This document shows, piece after piece, positions 44,371-51,675 of a DNA stretch of 64,000 nt. The position numbers and the translations under genes were made by a program. Below the pieces are notes generated by a model. That model had not been told where the DNA came from, did not search any database, and saw nothing but the letters and a program-made list of their open reading frames with translations. Each line of letters begins with the position of its first letter. Position 1 is the first letter of the stretch. Origin of the DNA: JBKCUI01 sp052161605 (GTDB taxonomy: Bacteria > Planctomycetota > Planctomycetia > Pirellulales > Pirellulaceae); the NCBI GenBank assembly GCA_052161605.1, contig CP197409.1; one strand, written 5' to 3'.

Positions 44371-45138
44371 ATGAAGAAGCAAATTTGGGCCTCGTTGGCC
44401 TTGTCAACCGTGTTTTATGTAGGTTGTGGCGGTGGAGATCAGCCGGTAGCCGAAGCACCTCCGCAGGTTTCCGCTGGCTCCCAGTCTCAACTGGTTTCCA
44501 CCGGCAATGCCTCAACCTCCGCTATACCTTCTCAAGCCGCAGTGCCAAGCGATCCGAAAGAGATCGTTCGCGTCTTTCTGGAAGCTATGCGTAAAGGTGA
44601 TGGACAGCAGCTTGCTGCGTTGTTCACCGATGCCGCTCGCCGGGAAATCGAACGTCAAGGGATCGCTATCGAGCCACCAGGATCTGCACAGGCCACGTTC
44701 ACCATTGGTGATGCGACCATGGAGGACGGTGAAGTCCTCGTGTCCTCGACCTGGCTCGAACCAGAGGTCGAAGGGCAGGCTCCCCAATCAATGGAAGTCG
44801 TTTGGGTGCTGCACAAAGACGTGCCAGGTTGGCGGATTGCGGGCATGGTCGTTGCGACCGGGCCTTCAGAAGACGATATTGAAATTGTGAACTTTGAGAA
44901 CCTCGATGAGCCGACTGTCGAGCAGCCTTTGCCTCCACAAGAGCGTGTTGCCAACTTGCCCGGGGCTCCGAGCGGTGGCAACGTCTCGGGACTGCCGAGC
45001 CTCCCACCAGCGGGGGATCTTCCACCTGCCGGCCTACCACCTGCCGGCCTACCACCTGCCGGACTGCCTCCTGCTGGCCTACCACCTGCCGGAGGGTCGG
45101 CTCCTTCGGGAGGGCTCCCGCCGTTCAATCTCAAATAG
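44371..45138 (+). CDS. Lipoprotein with PPAGL repeat tail
   Basis: 255 residues. The N-terminal signal has an LxxC-like lipobox at STVFYVGCGGG, so it is probably a lipid-anchored protein. Residues ~60-165 (DPKEIVRVFLEAMRKGDGQ, TFTIGDATMEDGEVLVSS, VVWVLHKDVPGWRIAGM) fit an NTF2/SnoaL-like or DUF4878-type fold. The C-terminus is a low-complexity tail of repeated PPAGL units encoded by 15-base repeats. A strong terminator follows. Confidence 0.78.
   Translation: MKKQIWASLALSTVFYVGCGGGDQPVAEAPPQVSAGSQSQLVSTGNASTSAIPSQAAVPSDPKEIVRVFLEAMRKGDGQQLAALFTDAARREIERQGIAIEPPGSAQATFTIGDATMEDGEVLVSSTWLEPEVEGQAPQSMEVVWVLHKDVPGWRIAGMVVATGPSEDDIEIVNFENLDEPTVEQPLPPQERVANLPGAPSGGNVSGLPSLPPAGDLPPAGLPPAGLPPAGLPPAGLPPAGGSAPSGGLPPFNLK
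45022..45096 (+). repeat. 15-base tandem repeats encoding PPAGL
   Basis: Five copies starting at 45022, 45037, 45052, 45067 and 45082 (CCACCTGCCGGCCTA and close variants). The first two are identical, the fourth more diverged. Array length could vary between strains. Confidence 0.9.
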
Positions 45139-45214
45139 GTAGGGCGTTGATCCGAAGCAATTTAGCGGGCTTCCGCTGTTTGCTCGGCAATATGAGGCCC
45201 GAGAGTTAACAAGG

Positions 45215-45240
45215 AGCCTGCCTGGAATGGCAGGCTTTTT
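45215..45240 (+). terminator. Rho-independent terminator of the lipoprotein gene
   Basis: AGCCTGCC, loop TGGAAT, GGCAGGCT followed by TTTT. It ends the lipoprotein transcript before acpP. Confidence 0.9.
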
Positions 45241-45307
45241 CGCTAGATCGGCGTGAAAACCGAACGGGACGCCTCAAATCGTAGATTCCGCCAAATCGGA
45301 TTTGTCA

Positions 45308-45340
45308 TCCCAAGGCTGACAGACTCAATTTTTCTTGGGA
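45308..45340. promoter_or_regulatory. Inverted repeat upstream of acpP
   Basis: TCCCAAG (45308-45314) and CTTGGGA (45334-45340), 7-base arms 19 bases apart, about 150 bases before acpP. A possible sigma-70-like TAGAAT lies at 45377. Weak evidence for an operator. Confidence 0.25.
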
Positions 45341-45480
45341 TAAAGCCTTTGGCCTTCATCAGAAGTTCCTTTTTGCTAGAATCCGACACGTTCCAGGGGA
45401 CATTTAACGGAGTTCCTTGGATGAAAAAACCTTTCTTATCCAATGAATTTTAATTAAGCAGCTGAGGGGAGCACCCTGTT

Positions 45481-45717
45481 ATGGCATCTATTGAGGAACG
45501 AGTCATCGATATCGTTGCGGAGCAATTGGGCGTCGAAAAAGACAAAATTACCCGCGATACCCACTTCGTTAACGATCTCGGAGCAGACTCGTTGGACACG
45601 GTCGAGTTGGTAATGGAACTCGAAGAAGAGTTCGATATCAGCATCCCAGAAGACGCTGCTGAAAAGATCCAGCGAGTGGGCGAAGCGGTTGCGTACATCG
45701 AAAAGCAACAAGCGTAG
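45481..45717 (+). CDS. acpP: Acyl carrier protein
   Basis: 78 residues. It carries LGADSLDTVELVMELEEEF, with the phosphopantetheine Ser in DSL, and the acidic helices typical of fatty-acid ACP. It starts after GAGGGGAGC. fabF follows 111 bases downstream, the usual acpP-fabF order. The PKS ACP at the left edge is a separate domain. Confidence 0.96.
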   Translation: MASIEERVIDIVAEQLGVEKDKITRDTHFVNDLGADSLDTVELVMELEEEFDISIPEDAAEKIQRVGEAVAYIEKQQA

Positions 45718-45828
45718 AGTGGCCCACGATAGATTTATCATGCCAGTAACGAGCCGTTCAACGGTGGACCGCTCAAGTATTGCTGGCTGGTAAAGTATCG
45801 CCAGCGGACGAGGTAGAGCGGAAAAGCG

Positions 45829-47067
45829 ATGAGACGACGTGTCGTAGTTACAGGTTTGGGGTGCGTGACCCCACTTTCTTCGGATGTCAACGAACTGTGG
45901 GATGCGATCGTTGCTGGAAAGAGCGGGATTCATCCCCTCTCGATCATCGATACCACCAACCAGAAGGTCAAGTTTGGTGGCGACGTTCAGAATTTTGAAC
46001 CCGGCGCCTCTGTCGATGCGAAAGAAGCCAAACGCCTCGATCGCTTCACCCTGTTCGCCATGTACGCAGGGTACTATGCGGTCAAAGACTCAGGGTTGGA
46101 CTTTTCAAAAGAAGATCCTTTTCAATGCGGTGCCATCCTAGGCTCAGGCATCGGTGGACTCAACGAAATTGAAGAGCAAATGTTCCGCCTCTTCAGCAAA
46201 GGGCCAGACCGCGTCAGCCCTTTCACCATCCCCAAAATGATGTTGAATGCCGCTGGCGGAAACTTGGCTATTCAGTATGGGCTCCAAGGTCCCAACTTTG
46301 CCGTTGCCACCGCATGCGCGAGCAGCAATAACGCGATGGGAGACGCACTCAAAGCAATCCAATACGGCGAAGCAGACATTATGCTTACCGGTGGCACCGA
46401 AGCCGCCATCACGGCCATGGGTGTCGCTGGCTTTGCTAACATGAAAGCCCTCTCCACTCGTAACGACGCACCCGAAAAAGCTAGCCGTCCATTCGATGCT
46501 GACCGAGACGGATTCGTTCTCAGCGAAGGATGCGGAGTGCTCGTTTTCGAAGAATACGAACACGCTCGTCGTCGTGGAGCCAGAATCTACGCCGAAATCT
46601 TAGGCTACGGAGGATCCTGCGACGCAGGGCATATCACCGCTCCCGACGAACAAGGACGCGGTGCCAGCCGAGCTATGACAAACGCCCTTCGCGATGCGAA
46701 ACTTTCGCCCGATCAAGTCTGCTATATCAACGCCCACGGGACCAGCACCCCTCTCGGCGATAAAGCGGAAACCGTAGCGATTAAGAACGTCTTTGGTGAA
46801 GCTGCGAGGAAAGTGGCCATATCCAGCACGAAAGGTCACTTGGGCCACGCTCTCGGGGCAAGTGGTGCTATCGAGATGATCATCTCCATTCTGGCCTGCT
46901 ACAAAGGTGTCGTCCCTCCCACGATCAACCTGGATACCCCTGATCCAACGTGCGATCTGGACTACACTCCCAATGTTGCTCGAACGACCAATGTTAGAGT
47001 CGCCATGAACAACAGCTTTGGTTTTGGTGGCCACAACGCGACCATGATCTGTGGGCGAGTCGATTAG
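45829..47067 (+). CDS. fabF: Beta-ketoacyl-ACP synthase II
   Basis: 412 residues. The catalytic Cys-His-His triad is visible: ATACASSNNAMGDA, HGTSTPLGDKAE, and KGHLGHALGASGAIE. FabF elongates acyl-ACP in fatty-acid synthesis. It pairs with the upstream acpP, whose product is its substrate carrier. Starts after GAGCGGAAAAGCG. Length and termini are normal (MRRRVVVTGLGCVTPLS to NSFGFGGHNAT). Confidence 0.96.
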   Translation: MRRRVVVTGLGCVTPLSSDVNELWDAIVAGKSGIHPLSIIDTTNQKVKFGGDVQNFEPGASVDAKEAKRLDRFTLFAMYAGYYAVKDSGLDFSKEDPFQCGAILGSGIGGLNEIEEQMFRLFSKGPDRVSPFTIPKMMLNAAGGNLAIQYGLQGPNFAVATACASSNNAMGDALKAIQYGEADIMLTGGTEAAITAMGVAGFANMKALSTRNDAPEKASRPFDADRDGFVLSEGCGVLVFEEYEHARRRGARIYAEILGYGGSCDAGHITAPDEQGRGASRAMTNALRDAKLSPDQVCYINAHGTSTPLGDKAETVAIKNVFGEAARKVAISSTKGHLGHALGASGAIEMIISILACYKGVVPPTINLDTPDPTCDLDYTPNVARTTNVRVAMNNSFGFGGHNATMICGRVD

Positions 47068-47165
47068 AACTGGTCGTCTGAAACCCCTCTGCCAAAACTG
47101 CTCTTCATTCGATGACACCGTTTTGCTAACTCATTGCGTGGGTGATTCTACAATGAGGTGGCTGA

Positions 47166-48173
47166 ATGGATTCCGTCTTGAACAGTTTCAATAGCATCAA
47201 GAATGCAATCATAACAGGTGACTGGAACGCACTTTGGGAAATCGGAGAAAGCTCCCTGCTCAAGGCGGTCGAAGCCTTGCTGCTGATGGTGCTATGCTAC
47301 TTCGCTGCGAAGTACATTTCCCGAGCCGTCGCAGGCCCTCTCTCCAATAGAGTTGACCAGACGGTCGGCAAGTTCGTCGAAAAGCTCGTCTATCGAGGCT
47401 TGTTAGGGTGCGGCCTGCTCATCGTTCTCGCTTACTTTGGCGTTCAGTCGACAAGCTTCGCCGCATTGATCGCAACGATGGGATTTGCGATTGGCCTCGC
47501 CTTTCAAGGAACCCTGTCTAATTTTGCTGCCGGCATTCTGATGCTGGTCTTTAGGCCATTCAAAGTCGGAGACTTAGTTGTCGCTGGTGGAGTAACGGCT
47601 CGCGTCCACGAGATCGATCTGTTTCACACCATTGTCGATACGCTCGATAATCGCCGCCTCATCATCCCGAACAACTCCATCTCCACCAACACCATTGAGA
47701 ATATTACCTACCATCCGTACCGCCGCATCGAAGTTCCACTAAGCATTTCGCTTCAAGCGAACATGGATATCACACGGGCGGTGCTGCACCGAGCTCTGGA
47801 ATCCATTCCTGAGATCCGAAACACAGATGAAAAGCGGCAACCACAAGTTCTTATAGTGGGTGTTACCAACATATCCGTCGAATGGGTCGCCCGCGGCTGG
47901 GCCCCCACAGCCGACTTTGTCGTCGTTCGCGACAAGGTTATCTATCAAATCATGAGCTATCTTAATCAATCCGAAATCGCTATCGCGGCACCGCAAATGG
48001 AGGTTAGGCTCAAAGAGAATTCCGAGGCGGCTTTCGTGAACGGGGCAGGCTCCTCGATAGGAAGGGTATTCCCCGTGGGTGCCGAGGCGGATCAAATCGG
48101 TGCAAATGATGGTTCGGCTGTTGCGGCGATTCCAAGATTAACACCTCGCCGCACCGAATCCATCACATCTTGA
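47166..48173 (+). CDS. mscS: Small-conductance mechanosensitive channel
   Basis: 335 residues. Three membrane helices (LLLMVLCYFAAKYIS, LLGCGLLIVLAYFGVQ, and the pore helix IATMGFAIGLAFQGTLSNFAAG with the small-residue pattern of TM3), then the beta domain with FKVGDLVVAGG and NNSISTNTIENIT. A good ribosome site (GAGGTGG) precedes ATG. MscS channels release osmolytes on hypo-osmotic shock. Its stop is 1 base from the stop of the convergent AstA-like gene. Confidence 0.94.
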   Translation: MDSVLNSFNSIKNAIITGDWNALWEIGESSLLKAVEALLLMVLCYFAAKYISRAVAGPLSNRVDQTVGKFVEKLVYRGLLGCGLLIVLAYFGVQSTSFAALIATMGFAIGLAFQGTLSNFAAGILMLVFRPFKVGDLVVAGGVTARVHEIDLFHTIVDTLDNRRLIIPNNSISTNTIENITYHPYRRIEVPLSISLQANMDITRAVLHRALESIPEIRNTDEKRQPQVLIVGVTNISVEWVARGWAPTADFVVVRDKVIYQIMSYLNQSEIAIAAPQMEVRLKENSEAAFVNGAGSSIGRVFPVGAEADQIGANDGSAVAAIPRLTPRRTESITS

Positions 48174-48174
48174 G

Positions 48175-49209
48175 CTACTTGCCTGACTCTGGATCCAAGA
48201 ACAGCACCATCACCGGATCCGCAGGCTGGAGATGAAGCCATTCGATCGATTCCGCAGTAAGCCCGATTCTAGCACTGCCCTCCTCTTGAGAAATGTCGAC
48301 TCGGGTTTGAATCGTGACGAAGGGACGAGCGATGCGAGCCACTAAAGCTTGCTTGGTTCCGAGCGTTTCCGAAGCGAACCAAGCCATGCGGTGGGAGTTG
48401 GCGACAGCCAGAATCTCTGCTGTTTCGCATTCCACCACGGGGCCTCCATCAAAGATGTCAATCAAGGCGTTCCTTCGAAATCCTTGAGATTCCAGCATGG
48501 CTAAAGCTGGACGCGTTTGTACATGCACCTGGCCGATCGCTTCGAGAGCGTCATGCGGTAGCAATTCCAGATAGATCGGGTACTTGGGCATCAAGTCGCG
48601 GATAAACTTTTTGTTGATCATCGATAGAGAATCGGCTCGAGGAAAGTCGACTTTGAAAAAGTGAGCGCCGATGGCCTCCCAGAAGGGGCAAACTCCTTGC
48701 TCATCCTGATAGCCACGCATCTCGGCAATCGTCGTGCTTGCAAATCGTTTTGGATGAGCTGCCATATATAGAAAGCGACTCATGCTCAGCAGTCGACCGC
48801 AGCCTTTACCTCGGTAATCGGGCAAAAGGAACAAGCTACCGATTTCCGTTGGGCCGTTATGCTCGGTAACCAAGTGCAAGGAATGCACGAGAGTCTCGAG
48901 CTGTAACATTTCGCTGACGGCTTTGCTACTTTCAATTTTGTACGCGTAGAACGGCTCGTAACCCCCGGTTTTGGAAAAGATACATGACGTCCCGATAAGC
49001 GATCGGGTCGCCATATCTTCGAGCACTAAAACATAAGGGGCCCCCTCGGCTTTCTCGATCGTTCTCGAGAACGCGAAGACAGATTTTTCCAGCCGATCCC
49101 TAAGGGTATCCTTGTCGATCTGAAGCGAAGTCATGCCCACGCTAGCTTGTCCAACGAGGCCCCACAGTTCATCTAGATCTTCCAAAGTGGCTTCACGGAT
49201 TCGAAACAC
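48175..49209 (-). CDS. astA: Arginine N-succinyltransferase-like acyltransferase
   Basis: 344 residues. It matches the AstA family throughout: FRIREATLEDLDELWGL at the N-terminus, CLFL-like GSLFLLPDYRGKGCGRLLS as GNAT acetyl-CoA loop, RFASTTIAEMRG, CPFWEAIGAHFF and the closing EWLHLQPADPVM. AstA starts the ammonia-producing arginine succinyltransferase route. The other ast genes (astB-E) are not near, so the protein may act on arginine in another context, or on another amine. It starts with GTG at 49209. Confidence 0.8.
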   Translation of the reverse strand: MFRIREATLEDLDELWGLVGQASVGMTSLQIDKDTLRDRLEKSVFAFSRTIEKAEGAPYVLVLEDMATRSLIGTSCIFSKTGGYEPFYAYKIESSKAVSEMLQLETLVHSLHLVTEHNGPTEIGSLFLLPDYRGKGCGRLLSMSRFLYMAAHPKRFASTTIAEMRGYQDEQGVCPFWEAIGAHFFKVDFPRADSLSMINKKFIRDLMPKYPIYLELLPHDALEAIGQVHVQTRPALAMLESQGFRRNALIDIFDGGPVVECETAEILAVANSHRMAWFASETLGTKQALVARIARPFVTIQTRVDISQEEGSARIGLTAESIEWLHLQPADPVMVLFLDPESGK

Positions 49210-49446
49210 GGCACGTTTTCCCTACTTGGTACGAAGCATCCGATGGATGAGTTACTTGTTTAGATAGCGAAGAGGTTGAAGGAGGATTCGTGTATTCTCT
49301 CAAATTTAAAGTCTCTCGCTACGCGCATTTCGTGAAATCCCAGCGTCTGTAACCAAGGGCTGTTTTTGCGGCTGGACGTGAGCTAATCGCTTTTGATAAG
49401 CTCCTCTAGCACACCTTCTCAAGCCAACCCTAATCCCCGATCTATT

Positions 49447-50361
49447 ATGGTTCAGCGGCATTGCGCAAAACAAGTCGGCATAGTAATTCGCCTTTGCATG
49501 CTGGCGACACTTTTGTCGACCTGCACGGCTTGCGGAGTGCTGCGGCCACATGGGATTCATCGGGTTCGGAACAATCTTCCGACCAGCTTAACCCCGGACA
49601 GCGAACCGATCGTGGAACGGGGCAAGTCTCGTCCTGTGATTGATGCCTTTGGGTGGGTTTGGGGAGTTCCTTCAAAGATCATTCTGTGGAATCGTCGCAT
49701 TGAGAATCACAATATCTCTCCTGAAACGGAGCAGCGGTTGGTCGAGTACATGGAAGAGAATGAGCTGTACGACGTTAAAGCTCGGTTGAACCAGTATCGA
49801 CCGCTGGACGATTGGCGGCGATTGGTTCGCAACAAATCGGTAGCTTGGCCTTGGCGATACACGTTTGGTGTCGTCGCGACGGCGGGCGAGACGATATTTC
49901 CCGGTCGTTTGTTTGGTGGCGATCACTATAATCCTTATACGGCAACCATCCATCTCTACAGCGACGTTCCTGCCATTGCGTTGCATGAAGCCGCGCATGC
50001 CAAAGACTTTTCCAATCGTCGTTACCCAGGAACTTATGCTGCGCTCTACACGTTGCCGGTTGTGCCGCTGTATCATGAGCGAGTGGCTACGAATGACGTG
50101 TTAGCGTATGCAGAGAGCCGGGGTGATCTCGAGCTTCTACGGGAAAGCCGTCATGTGCTCTACCCAGCCTATGGAACGTATGTTGGCTCTGCGGCGGGAA
50201 CGGCAATCGGCCAATTCCAAACACCTCTTTATGCGGCAGGCGTGTTAGCTGGCCACGCAGCTGGACGTTATGAAGCCAGTCAAATAGGCCAATCCTTCTC
50301 CACCTCCATTCCACCACTCGAAGACCCGAACTCTCCCCCCGGAGTCAACCAACATCCGTAG
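49447..50361 (+). CDS. Probable lipoprotein with HExxH metallopeptidase motif
   Basis: 304 residues from ATG 49447; a TTG 18 codons upstream is in frame. The N-terminus (RLCMLATLLSTCTACGVLRP) resembles a lipoprotein signal though the lipobox is not perfect. A HExxH zinc motif occurs in AIALHEAAHAKDFS, with TYAALYTLPVVPLYHE about 18 residues later, where the third ligand could lie. The C-terminus is Gly/Ala-rich and may be a hydrophobic helix (TYVGSAAGTAIGQF, YAAGVLAGHAAG). The family is not recognised; peptidase activity is an inference from the motif only. Confidence 0.75.
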   Translation: MVQRHCAKQVGIVIRLCMLATLLSTCTACGVLRPHGIHRVRNNLPTSLTPDSEPIVERGKSRPVIDAFGWVWGVPSKIILWNRRIENHNISPETEQRLVEYMEENELYDVKARLNQYRPLDDWRRLVRNKSVAWPWRYTFGVVATAGETIFPGRLFGGDHYNPYTATIHLYSDVPAIALHEAAHAKDFSNRRYPGTYAALYTLPVVPLYHERVATNDVLAYAESRGDLELLRESRHVLYPAYGTYVGSAAGTAIGQFQTPLYAAGVLAGHAAGRYEASQIGQSFSTSIPPLEDPNSPPGVNQHP

Positions 50362-50412
50362 GCCGCAACAAGGGTTGCTATAACGATATTTGTACAAATA
50401 AACTAGTGCAGC

Positions 50413-50443
50413 GGATCTTGTTAAAGATCCCTGCCCCCCAGGG
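50413..50443. terminator. Weak hairpin pair after metallopeptidase-like gene
   Basis: GGATCTT, loop GTTA, AAGATCC (50413-50430), followed by CCCTGCCCCCCAGGG. No T-run. Possible transcript end between the two convergent genes. Confidence 0.35.
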
Positions 50444-50586
50444 CTTATTGAAACACTTGTTTCAGATCAAAGCTTAACTCGCAGTTGCCAAGCATGATTG
50501 AGATGGATGAGTTACCGAGAATGATGTCGGCATAGTCTAGTCGTAACCTAATTGTTTTCGTCGGCAATTCCTCCGCCCTCATTCAG

Positions 50587-51645
50587 CTAGTATACGTCGA
50601 GGACCTCAGACTCGGCATCTAACAATTGACGAAGGACCTCGCGATCAATGTCTTTCGACATGAAACCGACTGAGCCGTCTAGCCGTCCAAAGTTCGCTCC
50701 GCCCGTATGGTAGGATGAAATGACCCCGCGGCTATGCCCTGGTCGCTGTCCGTCCAAATTGACTCCAATCGAATCCTCGGTCACTTCGGCATCTCTCGGT
50801 TCGCTCCAGATAATTCGTTGCCCACATGCCTCGACTAGTACGATCTTTCCGTAATAGGACTGCGAAAGACTAGACGAGGGACGATGGAATTCACTGGTAA
50901 CTGTCCCGCCACCGGTTGCCATGGCGTAGGCGGAATAGACGACTGCCTTCTGCGGATTCTTAAATTGTCGAATCGAATCGGGGTCGCTTGGACAAGTGTA
51001 GATGGGAGGAGCAACTCCGTAATACTGTAGAGCTTCGTTCTGAGGGCTGTCCCATGACTGACCTTGATCATACTTTTCGTACAAACGGCTCTGTTCTAGG
51101 AATGGCAATAAACTCACTCGCCAGGAGACAGGGTCTCCGTTAGAGCCTATGCCTGCGGGAGTTGGAAACCGTTTAGACGAGCTATCGTAATTATGCATTC
51201 CTAAAAGAATATATTTCAAATTGCTCGAACAATGCATCCGACGAGCTGCTTCTCGGGCTGTCGGTACGGTAGGCAATAAAAGACCAATTATAAACAGAAG
51301 CAACACTCCTGTCCCCACTATCGCTACCACAGGCGTACTACCCGATTGCTTCTTGAGTCGGACGGTAACGATACCAAATGTCACTGCAATCAATATAGAG
51401 AAGTAGAAAAAAGCACCCACAAGAAATGGAGTCTCATAGGATGGAGCTGTTTGACCACGAACAACAATCGCCATAGAGATGGGAAATAATGAAATCATTA
51501 AGACCCAAAGCTGAGATTGCTTCGCCTTTCGTTTGGATCGTCGTAGCAGTAACGCAAACGGTAGCGTTGCGATCACCAACAAACTGAGGTGGACGACAAC
51601 CGTCCACCAAGAAAACTCGGAAACCGTATCAGGAAACGGGTACAT
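50587..51645 (-). CDS. DUF1559 protein with multi-pass N-terminus
   Basis: 352 residues. The C-terminal part is DUF1559: TAREAARRMHCSSNLKYILL, MHNYDSSSKRFP, SWRVSLLPFLEQSRLY, the CPSDP segment and the final HTGGANFGRLDGSV (H-x9-DG). Normally this domain follows a type IV pilin-like methylated N-terminus (FTLIELLVVIAI). Here the N-terminus instead has four or five membrane helices (ATLPFALLLRR, WVLMISLFPISMAIVV, VGAFFYFSILIAVTFGIV, IVGTGVLLLFIIGLLLP), so the domain is anchored by a multi-pass region. Function unknown. Confidence 0.85.
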   Translation of the reverse strand: MYPFPDTVSEFSWWTVVVHLSLLVIATLPFALLLRRSKRKAKQSQLWVLMISLFPISMAIVVRGQTAPSYETPFLVGAFFYFSILIAVTFGIVTVRLKKQSGSTPVVAIVGTGVLLLFIIGLLLPTVPTAREAARRMHCSSNLKYILLGMHNYDSSSKRFPTPAGIGSNGDPVSWRVSLLPFLEQSRLYEKYDQGQSWDSPQNEALQYYGVAPPIYTCPSDPDSIRQFKNPQKAVVYSAYAMATGGGTVTSEFHRPSSSLSQSYYGKIVLVEACGQRIIWSEPRDAEVTEDSIGVNLDGQRPGHSRGVISSYHTGGANFGRLDGSVGFMSKDIDREVLRQLLDAESEVLDVY

Positions 51646-51675
51646 ATAGCTGTACTCTCTATTGCTGTGATTTGC

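Noticed and set aside
45022..45096. Possible CRISPR-like array
   Set aside because: The 15-base units are adjacent with no spacers and are in frame in a lipoprotein gene, so they are a coding repeat.
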